Positions 26,787-35,012 of a DNA stretch of 47,815 nucleotides are shown here, one piece after another; the stretch's first letter is position 1, and each line of letters starts with the position of its first letter. The stretch spans positions 1 to 47,815 of the forward strand of contig NZ_WWEP01000037.1 of assembly GCF_009848495.1 (NCBI RefSeq). The letters run 5' to 3'. Below the pieces are notes generated by a model that had not been told where the DNA came from, made no database searches, and saw only the letters and a list, made by a program, of their open reading frames with translations. Source of the stretch: Flavobacterium sp. MK4S-17 (lineage in GTDB: Bacteria; Bacteroidota; Bacteroidia; Flavobacteriales; Flavobacteriaceae). Made by a program: the position numbers and the translations under genes.

Positions 26787-27377
26787 TTAAATAAAATTTT
26801 CTAAAATGCTTAATCCCTTTGGCGTAACAATAGCTCTAAGGTGGTACTCAAGGTACATTTTTGTTAGTTTTTCAACTTCAAAAACATCTTGGGGAAATAT
26901 TTCACTGTCTTTAATTCCCGTTAATCCTGTAAAATATATACGGGACACAAAATTTATATTTATGTCCGGCCTGAATATCCCGTTTTCAATTCCTTTTTTA
27001 AGGTTCTCAATCATACAGCCGTTCATTTTTTCAAATTGTTTTATGCGCAGGCATGAAAAAATTTTAGGAAAAAACTTTTGCAGTTGATAAAATGGAGATG
27101 CTGTTTCATTATTAAGGTGCTGCATTATAAAACTTCGAATAATAAAAACTTCCTCAATAGAGTTTTTGTCCTGCTCCCTTATGTTGTCAATCCCGGACGC
27201 TATCGTTTCAAAAAGATTGTCGGTAGCTGCTTCCACCAAATCGGTTTTATTGGCAAAATGCTGGTATATTGTTTTTTTGGAAATACCCAGTTCATTGGCA
27301 ATATCATCCATTGTAACGCTTTTAAAGCCAAGCGATAAAAACATTTTAGTAGCTTTCTGTAAAATAGTTTCCCTCAT
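26787..27377 (-). CDS. Second TetR-family regulator
   Basis: A 196-residue protein with an N-terminal helix-turn-helix ('MDDIANELGISKKTIYQHFA', about residues 23-42) and a helical C-terminal domain. It differs clearly from the TetR immediately downstream, so it is not a recent duplicate. It has its own promoter with a 28-bp palindrome and is divergent from the polyprenyl synthase gene. It ends 20 bases before the next gene's -33 element, so read-through into the efflux operon is possible. Confidence 0.9.
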   Translation of the reverse strand: MRETILQKATKMFLSLGFKSVTMDDIANELGISKKTIYQHFANKTDLVEAATDNLFETIASGIDNIREQDKNSIEEVFIIRSFIMQHLNNETASPFYQLQKFFPKIFSCLRIKQFEKMNGCMIENLKKGIENGIFRPDININFVSRIYFTGLTGIKDSEIFPQDVFEVEKLTKMYLEYHLRAIVTPKGLSILENFI

Positions 27378-27398
27378 TCTTCATTTCATTTTCGGCAG

Positions 27399-27429
27399 CA
27401 AAGGTAGTTAAGGAAACTTTTAAAACCAA
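27399..27429 (-). promoter_or_regulatory. Promoter of the second tetR gene
   Basis: On the minus strand, TTG (27427-27429), 20 bases, then TACCTTTG (27399-27406), about 22 bases before the ATG. The palindrome at 27412-27439 covers the -33 element and spacer. Confidence 0.75.
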
Positions 27430-27439
27430 AAAAGTTTCC
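27412..27439. promoter_or_regulatory. Palindromic operator between tetR2 and the polyprenyl synthase gene
   Basis: Perfect 10-bp arms GGAAACTTTT and AAAAGTTTCC around an 8-base centre. It overlaps the tetR2 promoter and lies 15 bases upstream of the -33 element of the divergent plus-strand promoter. It fits a TetR dimer site for autoregulation and perhaps control of the neighbour. Confidence 0.7.
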
Positions 27440-27453
27440 AAAGTTTATTTTTT

Positions 27454-27483
27454 TTGAATACAGTATTGAATAGCCTATATTAG
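27454..27483 (+). promoter_or_regulatory. Probable promoter of the polyprenyl synthase gene
   Basis: TTG (27454-27456), 19 bases, then TATATTAG (27476-27483), which matches six of eight positions of the consensus-like layout. The spacer holds a small palindrome, AATACAGTATT. It is weaker than the other promoters here. Confidence 0.5.
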
Positions 27484-27497
27484 CTGAAAAATTGCTT

Positions 27498-28472
27498 ATG
27501 CAGCCAATAGCGCACTATCAGCAGGTCATTTCTGAATATTTTGCTACCCACTTGCAGGACCAGGAGCCTGAAAATTTGTATAAACCCATAAAATATATAC
27601 TTTCATTAGGTGGAAAGCGCATGCGCCCTGTACTCACATTAATGAGTGCCGAAATTTTCGGTGCTGATTATAAAGAAGCACTGCCTGCTGCCATAGCTGT
27701 AGAAATGTTTCATAACTTTTCGCTTGTACATGATGATATTATGGATGCTGCCCCTTTAAGGCGCGGTAACAGCACGGTGCATGAAAAATGGGATGTTAAT
27801 ACCGCAATACTTTCGGGGGACGCGATGCTTATATTGGCTTACCGCTATTTTGAATGTTATGAGCCTGCTGTTTTTCAGTCGCTCGCCAAATTATTCAGTA
27901 AAACTGCGCTTGAAGTTTGCGAAGGCCAGCAATGGGATGTTGACTTTGAAGGGCGTAATGATGTTACTATACAGGAATACCTTAAAATGATTGAATATAA
28001 AACTGCCGTGCTGGTTGGTGCAGCTATGAAAATGGGCGGCATAGTAGCGCAGGCAAGTCCTGAAAATTGTAACCTGATTTATGATTTTGGGTGTAGCCTG
28101 GGGCTGGCTTTCCAGTTACAGGATGATTATCTTGATGCATTTGGCGATCCTGAAACTTTTGGTAAACAGGTGGGGGGTGATATTATTGAGAATAAAAAAA
28201 CCTATCTTTATTTAAAAGCACTGGAGTATGCTAACCCATATGACAGGGAAAGCCTGCTGCAATGGTTCTCTGTTCAGCCGGAGGAAAGTGCAGAAAAAGT
28301 TACTGCCGTAAAACAGATTTTTCAAAACTCCGGGGCAGATGATGCAACTAAAGAAGCCATTGCCCACTATACTGATAAAGCTTTTGAAACACTGCAAAAA
28401 ATGGATATAGGGGAGCCAAAAAAACAGCTGCTTAAAGTATTTGGGCAAAAACTAATGGAAAGGAAAGTATGA
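27498..28472 (+). CDS. Polyprenyl (isoprenyl) diphosphate synthase
   Basis: A trans-prenyltransferase that condenses isopentenyl diphosphate with allylic diphosphates, 324 residues. Mg-binding motifs are DDIMD (79-83) and DDYLD (209-213), with GGKRMRP at 38-44. The first motif has the short DDxxD form, with an aromatic residue (F74) five places before it. In known enzymes that pattern goes with C20 or C15 products, so geranylgeranyl diphosphate is my guess, not proven. I start at the ATG at 27498 rather than an in-frame TTG two codons earlier. It overlaps the next gene by 4 bases. Confidence 0.92.
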   Translation: MQPIAHYQQVISEYFATHLQDQEPENLYKPIKYILSLGGKRMRPVLTLMSAEIFGADYKEALPAAIAVEMFHNFSLVHDDIMDAAPLRRGNSTVHEKWDVNTAILSGDAMLILAYRYFECYEPAVFQSLAKLFSKTALEVCEGQQWDVDFEGRNDVTIQEYLKMIEYKTAVLVGAAMKMGGIVAQASPENCNLIYDFGCSLGLAFQLQDDYLDAFGDPETFGKQVGGDIIENKKTYLYLKALEYANPYDRESLLQWFSVQPEESAEKVTAVKQIFQNSGADDATKEAIAHYTDKAFETLQKMDIGEPKKQLLKVFGQKLMERKV

Positions 28473-28822
28473 TGTATGTAGCTCCTGCCAATACCGACCT
28501 ACTGCTTAGCCAGGCACAGAAGGAAGATTTATACAGCAAGCTGATAGAGCAGCTTAATAAGGACTTTGCCCTTGCCAATGAGCCTGTGGATTTTGAAACG
28601 GTACTGTCACCTATAAATTTAAAGTTGGGCTTACAGGAAAAAATATATACACTTATCCAGCATAAGTTTGCCGAATACCTTAACCTGCTTTATATAACTG
28701 ATGTGCCCGAAAAAGAGATTAAGGCACTGAACGGCGGCGATATTGCCGAGCTTAGCGAACAGGTAGCTTTCCTTATACTAAAAAGGGAATGGCAAAAAGT
28801 ATGGTTCAGGAATAGGTATTAA
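28469..28822 (+). CDS. Small protein of unknown function coupled to polyprenyl synthase
   Basis: A 117-residue soluble, mostly helical product rich in E, L and K, with no signal peptide or membrane segment. Its ATG overlaps the synthase stop (ATGA), so the two are translationally coupled. A second ATG directly follows, so the start could be 3 bases later. I do not recognise a domain. The tight coupling suggests a role beside the synthase, but that is inference only. Confidence 0.8.
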   Translation: MMYVAPANTDLLLSQAQKEDLYSKLIEQLNKDFALANEPVDFETVLSPINLKLGLQEKIYTLIQHKFAEYLNLLYITDVPEKEIKALNGGDIAELSEQVAFLILKREWQKVWFRNRY

Positions 28823-28852
28823 ATTAAGAATTGTTATTAAATAGCGGTAATC

Positions 28853-28879
28853 TTTATTTTTAGATTTTCTAAAAATAAA
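28853..28879. terminator. AT-rich hairpin between convergent genes
   Basis: A 12-bp perfect stem (28853-28864 with 28868-28879) with a 3-base loop, made almost only of A and T, between two convergent genes. It overlaps the stop of the outer-membrane gene. The low GC makes it a weak terminator candidate. Confidence 0.45.
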
Positions 28880-29390
28880 CCCTTATAAAAGGCATTAAGG
28901 CATCGCTGTACACAAAATCATTTTCCTTAAAAAGAACATTATACCGCAACCCGATAGTTACATTTTCCATACGGTAGCCTGCGCCTAAAAATAACGCTGT
29001 ATTCCAAAAATCCCTTGTGTAATCGGAAAATCCATCATCAACATCAAGGTTAACACGTAACTGCTCTACTTCTGCCGAAAGCTGTACCTGCGGTATGGGG
29101 TTAAATACCGTTATTGCAGATGCACCATAAATAAAAGATGAATAATACCGCCTCTGGTTTACGTAAGTACCCTGAAGGCCCAGCCCAACACCTACATAGT
29201 CATTTATTTCATATAATGCGCCGGGTGCAATGGTAACATCAGTATAGCCGTTGCCAAAGGCAAGGCCGAAGCTTCCTCCAAAACGCACCCTGCTCCAAAA
29301 GTCTGAATCTTGTGCAAGGCCAAGATTGAATGAAAATAATATTATAATTATGGCTGATTTTGTTAAAAAATTGTGAACCCCTGATTTCAT
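28869..29390 (-). CDS. Small outer-membrane beta-barrel protein
   Basis: A 173-residue product from the ATG at 29390 (MKSGVHNFLTK). A signal peptide ends around GLA-Q. The rest alternates polar and aromatic residues in short strands (for example 'VTIGLRYNVLFKENDF') and ends 'MPFIRVYF', with the terminal phenylalanine typical of outer-membrane barrels. It would fit an eight-stranded barrel. Function is unknown. It is divergent from sucA, and nothing in it suggests a metabolic enzyme despite that neighbour. Confidence 0.8.
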   Translation of the reverse strand: MKSGVHNFLTKSAIIIILFSFNLGLAQDSDFWSRVRFGGSFGLAFGNGYTDVTIAPGALYEINDYVGVGLGLQGTYVNQRRYYSSFIYGASAITVFNPIPQVQLSAEVEQLRVNLDVDDGFSDYTRDFWNTALFLGAGYRMENVTIGLRYNVLFKENDFVYSDALMPFIRVYF

Positions 29391-29420
29391 AAAGTGTAAA
29401 TAATATATAATCACTAAACA

Positions 29421-29428
29421 TAAAAGTA
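29421..29428 (-). promoter_or_regulatory. Possible -7 box of the outer-membrane barrel gene
   Basis: TACTTTTA on the minus strand differs from TAnnTTTG only at the last base. A TTG lies 23 bases upstream. It is about 30 bases before the chosen ATG. Confidence 0.4.
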
Positions 29429-29460
29429 TAAAAAACGCTGAAAGATTATTACAATTGTTG

Positions 29461-29468
29461 TACTTTTG
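29461..29468 (+). promoter_or_regulatory. -7 box of the sucA promoter
   Basis: TACTTTTG, a full TAnnTTTG match, 41 bases before the sucA ATG. The upstream element is degenerate: CTG in place of TTG, 20 bases away. Confidence 0.6.
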
Positions 29469-29509
29469 CGTAAAATTTTTTAAACCAAAAAGTCATAAAG
29501 ACATTAGGT

Positions 29510-32299
29510 ATGGACAGGTTTTCCTTTTTAAATGCAGCGCATACTGCTTTCTTTGCAGATTTATACGACCAATATATAGAAAATCCTGATAGTGTAGAGC
29601 CCAGTTGGAGGAGCTTTTTCCAGGGATTTGATTTCGCTAACACAGATTACGGCACAGATTTTTTTGAAACCGAGCAGCTCCGTCAATCAGGCGAGGTGGC
29701 AACACAGCCGGTTTCAGACTATTCCGGCCTTCCTGAAAAAATACAGAAAGAATTTAAAGTGCTTAACCTTATTGAAGGTTACAGGACAAGAGGGCACTTA
29801 TTTACAAAAACCAACCCGGTAAGGGAGAGGAGGAATTATACTCCAACGCTTGCCCTTGAAAATTTTGGGCTTTCTGATGCAGACCTTAACACGGTTTTTG
29901 ATGCAGGTAAGGAAGTGGGCTTGCAACAGGCTACGTTACAGCAGATTGTAAACCATCTTGAAAAAGTATATTGCAACCATATTGGTATTGAGTATATGTA
30001 CATCCGCGACCCACAGGTAAGGAAGTGGATACAAAACAGGCTTACAGCCAATGAAAACAACCCTGATTTTTCGGCAGAACAGAAAAAATCAATACTGTCA
30101 AAATTAAATGAAGCTGTTTCTTTTGAAAATTTCCTTCATACCAAGTATGTAGGGCAAAAACGATTTTCACTGGAAGGTGGGGAATCGCTTATTCCCGCGC
30201 TGGATGCGCTTATAGAAGCGGCTGCCGATAAAGGCGTTGAGCAGTTTGTTATGGGTATGGCGCACAGGGGCCGATTAAATGTACTGGCAAACGTGTTTGG
30301 CAAGCCGGCTGCTGATATTTTCAGTGAGTTTGACGGTAAGGACTATGATGATGATGCCATGTTTGATGGAGACGTTAAATACCACCTTGGGCTTACTGCC
30401 GATAAAAAAACAAGGAATGGCAAACAAATAAATATAAACCTTGCACCCAACCCATCGCACCTTGAAACGGTAGGCGCGGTTATAGAGGGTATTGCAAGGG
30501 CAAAACAGGACAGGCACTTTCAGGAAGATAATTCCAAAGTATTGCCTATTGCACTTCATGGCGATGCAGCCGTGGCCGGGCAGGGCATAGTATATGAAAT
30601 TGTGCAGATGGCCAAGCTTGACGGTTATAAAACAGGTGGAACAATACACCTGGTTATAAATAACCAGATAGGCTTTACCACTAATTATCTTGATGCACGT
30701 TCCTCTACATACTGTACCGATGTTGCCAAGGTAACCCTTTCACCTGTATTGCATGTAAACGCAGATGATGCCGAAGCAGTGGTGCATGCTGTGCTTTTTG
30801 CACTGGATTTCAGGATGGAGTTTGGCAGCGATGTGTTTATCGATTTACTTGGCTACAGGAAGTACGGCCATAATGAAGGTGATGAGCCACGCTTTACACA
30901 GCCTAACCTGTATAAACTAATTGCAAAACATAAAAATCCAAGAGATTTATATGCCGAAAAACTGATTAGCGAAGGTGTTATAGAAAAGGGTCATGTAGCT
31001 GAGATAGAAAAAGAATATAAATCAGGTCTTGAGGAAAGCCTTGAAGCTTCCAGAAAAAAAGACCTGACCATAATTACCCCGTTCATGCAAAATGAATGGG
31101 AAGGTTTTGCGCAGGCTGATGAAGCTACCATGCTGCAAAAGGTTAATACTGCTTTTTCTTTAGATATACTTAATGATGTTGCGCAGGTATTAACTGAGTT
31201 GCCTAAAGACAAAAAATTTATCAGTAAGATACAAAAGCTGGTTAATGACAGGAAAAATATGTATGAGTCTGACAAGCTTGACTGGGCTATGGGCGAGCTT
31301 CTTGCATACGGTTCACTATTAAGTGAAGGATTCAATGTGCGTATTTCCGGCCAGGATGTTGAAAGAGGTACATTCTCCCACCGCCATGCGGTTATAAAGG
31401 TAGAGGATTCGGAAGAAGAAGTTGTGCCGCTTAACACGCTTAAAGACCAAAAAGGTAAATTTTATATTTACAACTCACTATTGTCAGAATATGGTGTTGT
31501 AGGATTTGATTACGGTTATGCGTTGGCAAGCCCTAATACATTAACCATTTGGGAGGCACAGTTTGGTGATTTTTCCAATGGCGCCCAAATTATGATAGAC
31601 CAGTACATAAGTGCTGCCGAAGATAAATGGAATAACCAGAACGGCCTTGTAATGCTGCTTCCGCATGGATATGAGGGGCAGGGTGCTGAACACTCTTCTG
31701 CACGTATGGAACGTTACCTTCAGCTTTGTGCCAACCACAATATGTATGTGGCCGACTGTACAACGCCGGCTAACTTTTTCCACCTTCTAAGGAGGCAGAT
31801 GAAAACTAGTTTCCGCAAGCCTTTAATAGTGTTTACACCTAAAAGCCTGTTACGCCACCCAGATGTAATCTCTACAAAAGAGGAGTTGGCAAACGGCAGT
31901 TTCCACGAAGTGCTGGACGACCCTAAAGCCGATGCAAAAAAAGTAAAGACACTTGTATTTTGTACAGGTAAGTTTTATTATGACCTTGTGGCTGAAAGGG
32001 AGAACCTTAAGCGCGATGATGTTGCTTTTGTAAGGATTGAACAGCTATTCCCGCTTCCTGTAGAGCAGTTGAAAGAAGTTATAGCAAAATATAAAAATGC
32101 CGACGATTATGTGTGGGCACAGGAGGAACCAAGGAATATGGGAGCCTACAGCTATATGCTGATGAACTTCATCGAAGTTAAATTGAGGGTGGCATCTTTA
32201 AAAGCATACAGTGCGCCTGCTGCGGGAAGTTATACGCGTGCCAAAAAGCGCCATGCTGCTGCCATAGCCATGGTTTTTGATAAAGATTTGTTTAATTAA
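29510..32299 (+). CDS. sucA: 2-oxoglutarate dehydrogenase E1 component
   Basis: Thiamine-diphosphate-dependent decarboxylase of the TCA cycle, 929 residues (Escherichia coli 933). It has an N-terminal E2-interacting segment (residues 1-45), then the catalytic dehydrogenase region with 'GMAHRGRLNVLANVFGK' near 248, 'HGDAAVAGQG' near 350 and 'YRKYGHNEGDEP' near 450. The transketolase-like C-terminal half has 'RGTFSHRHAVI' near 621 and 'LPHGYEGQGAEHSSARMER' near 721. It is followed by sucB. The E3 gene is not in the window. Confidence 0.97.
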   Translation: MDRFSFLNAAHTAFFADLYDQYIENPDSVEPSWRSFFQGFDFANTDYGTDFFETEQLRQSGEVATQPVSDYSGLPEKIQKEFKVLNLIEGYRTRGHLFTKTNPVRERRNYTPTLALENFGLSDADLNTVFDAGKEVGLQQATLQQIVNHLEKVYCNHIGIEYMYIRDPQVRKWIQNRLTANENNPDFSAEQKKSILSKLNEAVSFENFLHTKYVGQKRFSLEGGESLIPALDALIEAAADKGVEQFVMGMAHRGRLNVLANVFGKPAADIFSEFDGKDYDDDAMFDGDVKYHLGLTADKKTRNGKQININLAPNPSHLETVGAVIEGIARAKQDRHFQEDNSKVLPIALHGDAAVAGQGIVYEIVQMAKLDGYKTGGTIHLVINNQIGFTTNYLDARSSTYCTDVAKVTLSPVLHVNADDAEAVVHAVLFALDFRMEFGSDVFIDLLGYRKYGHNEGDEPRFTQPNLYKLIAKHKNPRDLYAEKLISEGVIEKGHVAEIEKEYKSGLEESLEASRKKDLTIITPFMQNEWEGFAQADEATMLQKVNTAFSLDILNDVAQVLTELPKDKKFISKIQKLVNDRKNMYESDKLDWAMGELLAYGSLLSEGFNVRISGQDVERGTFSHRHAVIKVEDSEEEVVPLNTLKDQKGKFYIYNSLLSEYGVVGFDYGYALASPNTLTIWEAQFGDFSNGAQIMIDQYISAAEDKWNNQNGLVMLLPHGYEGQGAEHSSARMERYLQLCANHNMYVADCTTPANFFHLLRRQMKTSFRKPLIVFTPKSLLRHPDVISTKEELANGSFHEVLDDPKADAKKVKTLVFCTGKFYYDLVAERENLKRDDVAFVRIEQLFPLPVEQLKEVIAKYKNADDYVWAQEEPRNMGAYSYMLMNFIEVKLRVASLKAYSAPAAGSYTRAKKRHAAAIAMVFDKDLFN

Positions 32300-32355
32300 A
32301 TTGTATTTTTGATTTTTCAAAAAGAAATAGCAACACCAAGTAAAATTATATTGAC

Positions 32356-33591
32356 ATGATTTTAGAAATGAAAGTTCCTTCTCCGGGGGAATCAATTACA
32401 GAAGTTGAAATTGCAACATGGCTGGTGAAGGATGGTGATTATGTAGAAAAAGACCAGGCTATTGCCGAGGTGGATTCAGATAAAGCTACGCTTGAGCTTC
32501 CTGCCGAAGCCAGCGGTGTTATTACCCTAAAGGCAGAAGAAGGGGATGCTGTAAAAGTTGGGCAGGTTGTATGCCTTATAGATACTGATGCAGCTAAGCC
32601 GGATGGTGCAGCACCCGCAAAAGAAGAAAAGGAGGAAGCGCCAAAAGCTGAGGAGAAGAAAGAAGAGCCGAAAAAGGAAGAAACCAAAAAAGAAGCACCT
32701 GCTGAAAAAAGCTACGCTGCGGGTACACCTTCGCCGGCGGCTAAAAAAATACTTGACGAAAAAAATATTGACCCTGCCACAGTAACAGGAACAGGAAAAG
32801 GCGGCAGGATTACAAAAGATGATGCCGTGAATGCTAAAGCCAGCATGGGTACGCCAACGGGCGGTAACCGCGGCTCTGAGCGCAGCAAGCTGTCAATGCT
32901 TCGCAGAAAAGTGGCAGAAAGGCTTGTTTCCGCTAAAAATGAAACAGCCATGCTTACCACTTTTAATGAGGTAAACATGACACCTATAAATAAAATCAGG
33001 AGCGAATATAAAGATGCCTTTAAAAACAAACATGGTGTTGGCCTTGGGTTTATGTCGTTCTTTACAAAGGCTGTAGTAAGGGCATTACAGCTTTACCCTG
33101 ATGTAAACTCCATGATTGATGGCGACTACAAAATATCGTATGACTTCTGCGATATATCTGTAGCGGTTTCCGGGCCAAAAGGGCTTATGGTGCCTGTAGT
33201 AAGGAATGCAGAAGCATTAACTTTCCGTGGCATAGAATCTGAAATTAAGCGCTTGGCTACACGTGCACGCGACGGACAGATAACTGTTGATGATATGACG
33301 GGTGGTACATTTACCATATCAAATGGTGGTGTGTTTGGCAGTATGCTTTCAACACCTATTATCAACCCTCCGCAATCAGGTATTTTGGGTATGCACAATA
33401 TTATTGAGCGCCCTATTGCTGTTGACGGTAAAGTTGAGATTCACCCTATGATGTATGTGGCCCTTTCTTATGACCACAGGATAATTGATGGTAAAGAATC
33501 GGTTGGCTTCCTTGTAGCGGTAAAAGAAGGTTTGGAAAACCCTATGGAACTGCTTATGGATAATAATCCTAAAAAGGCTTTGGAACTTTAA
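32356..33591 (+). CDS. sucB: 2-oxoglutarate dehydrogenase E2 (dihydrolipoyl succinyltransferase)
   Basis: Core of the same complex, 411 residues. In order: a lipoyl domain with lipoylated K43 in '[11 protein letters not shown]', a charged A/E/K/P linker (about 77-122), an E1/E3-binding domain (about 124-160, '[17 protein letters not shown]'), and a catalytic domain (about 177-411) with '[16 protein letters not shown]', where H374 and D378 are catalytic. A 56-base gap after sucA contains a -7-like TATTTTTG (32304-32311) and a short hairpin, so a minor internal promoter is possible. Confidence 0.97.
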   Translation: MILEMKVPSPGESITEVEIATWLVKDGDYVEKDQAIAEVDSDKATLELPAEASGVITLKAEEGDAVKVGQVVCLIDTDAAKPDGAAPAKEEKEEAPKAEEKKEEPKKEETKKEAPAEKSYAAGTPSPAAKKILDEKNIDPATVTGTGKGGRITKDDAVNAKASMGTPTGGNRGSERSKLSMLRRKVAERLVSAKNETAMLTTFNEVNMTPINKIRSEYKDAFKNKHGVGLGFMSFFTKAVVRALQLYPDVNSMIDGDYKISYDFCDISVAVSGPKGLMVPVVRNAEALTFRGIESEIKRLATRARDGQITVDDMTGGTFTISNGGVFGSMLSTPIINPPQSGILGMHNIIERPIAVDGKVEIHPMMYVALSYDHRIIDGKESVGFLVAVKEGLENPMELLMDNNPKKALEL

Positions 33592-33611
33592 TAAGCAAAG
33601 TCACTATATAG

Positions 33612-33644
33612 AAAAGGGATGGTTTTGTTTAAACCATCCCTTTT
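33612..33644. terminator. Bidirectional terminator between sucB and the retropepsin gene
   Basis: A 14-bp perfect stem (33612-33625 with 33631-33644, core GGGATGG) with a 5-base loop and A/T runs on both sides, between convergent genes. The last base touches the retropepsin stop codon. Confidence 0.88.
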
Positions 33645-34081
33645 TATTTTAAATAAAAACAGCTATTGTAATAGTCTATAATTGCTTTGCCTTTCAATAA
33701 TATATCAGCGCCTATAATTCCATGTACGGGTTTTGCTTTATATTGTAACAAAGCTTCATTAACATGCGACATATCAAAAATAACCAGCCCTAAATTTTTG
33801 GTAGTCCATCGTCCCAGTTTAAGTGTGTTCTTAACAGAGGTTTGTGTAAGCATGCCTGTGCCGCCTGCACCCGCTGCCTTAGTATCAGAATCCGAGGCGG
33901 AAAGCCCGAAAAATTCAATACCTTTAAAATCAACACAACTGTTGGATGCGCCTGTATCAAGAATAAAATTTCCTTTTATGCCATTAATAGTACCACTAAT
34001 AAGAAGGTGCTGCGTTTTTGATATTTTAAATTTAATTTTTTTATAGCCTTTTTCCTTTAGTACAGGATACAAATTTTCCAT
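33644..34081 (-). CDS. Single-domain retropepsin-like aspartic protease
   Basis: A 145-residue product with the catalytic signature 'FILDTGASNSCVD' (D42) and the later 'GIIGADIL' motif (about residues 120-127), the two hallmarks of a retropepsin half. With one catalytic aspartate it must dimerise to be active. No signal peptide is seen, so it is probably cytoplasmic. The substrate is unknown. It is transcribed divergently from tatD. Confidence 0.87.
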   Translation of the reverse strand: MENLYPVLKEKGYKKIKFKISKTQHLLISGTINGIKGNFILDTGASNSCVDFKGIEFFGLSASDSDTKAAGAGGTGMLTQTSVKNTLKLGRWTTKNLGLVIFDMSHVNEALLQYKAKPVHGIIGADILLKGKAIIDYYNSCFYLK

Positions 34082-34101
34082 TTTATGTTTTGTGTAAATA
34101 C

Positions 34102-34109
34102 CAAAAATA
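34102..34109 (-). promoter_or_regulatory. -7 box of the retropepsin gene
   Basis: TATTTTTG on the minus strand, a full match, 20 bases before the ATG. No clear TTG lies at the right distance. Confidence 0.5.
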
Positions 34110-34124
34110 CTTTAAAATTTCTGT

Positions 34125-34160
34125 TTGTACTTCTAATGTGCCCTTAAGTTTGTAGTTTTG
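34125..34160 (+). promoter_or_regulatory. Promoter of tatD with two abutting -7 boxes
   Basis: TTG (34125-34127), 17 bases, then TAAGTTTG (34145-34152), directly followed by a second full match, TAGTTTTG (34153-34160). The second box would sit 25 bases from the same TTG. The ATG is 17 bases further on. Confidence 0.7.
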
Positions 34161-34177
34161 CAGCAGAAATTTATAAC

Positions 34178-34945
34178 ATGATTTTTACTGACACACATAC
34201 ACATTTATACAGTGAAGAGTTTGATGCCGACAGGGACTTAATGATTAATTGTGCCCTGCAGGCAGGAGTAAAAAGGCTTTTTGTCCCGTCTATTGATTCA
34301 TCTTACGCCCAAAAAATGTATGAGTTGGAAAAGCAATATCCCGAAAATATTTTCCTGATGATGGGGCTGCACCCAACGTATGTAAAGGATAATTATAAAG
34401 AAGAACTTCTGTTTGTTGAAAACCAGCTTGCCAAAAGGAAATTTGCAGCAGTGGGCGAAATAGGGATTGATTTGTATTGGGATAAAACCAGGCTTAAAGA
34501 GCAGCAGGAAGCGTTTAAGTACCAGATTCAGCTTGCTAAGAAGTACAGCCTGCCCATTAATATTCATTGCCGCGATGCTTTTGATGAGGTTTTTGAGGTG
34601 CTGGAAAGCGAGAAGGGTGATAGCCTGTATGGGATTTTTCATTGCTTTACAGGGGATTTTGAGCAGGCAAAGCGTGCCATTTCCTATAATATGAAATTGG
34701 GTATTGGCGGTGTGGTAACCTTTAAAAATGGTAAAATAGACCAATTCCTATCAAAAGTAGGGCTTGAACATATAGTGCTGGAAACCGATTCGCCTTACCT
34801 GGCGCCTGTGCCATACAGGGGCAAGAGGAATGAAAGCAGTTACACTGTATTGGTGGCAGAAAAACTGGCGCAGATATATAATGTTTCGGTAGAGGAAATT
34901 GCCGCAATAACTACTGCCAACTCCAAACAGGTTTTTGGGATTTAA
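34178..34945 (+). CDS. TatD-family metal-dependent hydrolase
   Basis: A 255-residue TIM-barrel hydrolase of the TatD/YcfH type, a probable DNase acting on short single-stranded ends. Metal-site motifs are visible: HTH (H7 and H9), 'AVGEIGIDLYWD' (about 90-101), 'INIHCRDAF' (about 127-135), 'IFHCFTGDF' (about 152-160) and 'LETDSPYLAPV' (about 201-211). The gene head is well defined by its promoter. Confidence 0.93.
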   Translation: MIFTDTHTHLYSEEFDADRDLMINCALQAGVKRLFVPSIDSSYAQKMYELEKQYPENIFLMMGLHPTYVKDNYKEELLFVENQLAKRKFAAVGEIGIDLYWDKTRLKEQQEAFKYQIQLAKKYSLPINIHCRDAFDEVFEVLESEKGDSLYGIFHCFTGDFEQAKRAISYNMKLGIGGVVTFKNGKIDQFLSKVGLEHIVLETDSPYLAPVPYRGKRNESSYTVLVAEKLAQIYNVSVEEIAAITTANSKQVFGI

Positions 34946-35012
34946 CAAAGAATATCGGTTAAATTAATAAAATTTTCGTTCATTTGTGAGATTGTTTTAA
35001 CCTTAATTGATA

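Noticed and set aside
28869..29390. TCA-cycle enzyme next to sucA
   Set aside because: The product has a signal peptide and barrel-type strands. The position beside sucA is the only link to 2-oxoglutarate metabolism.
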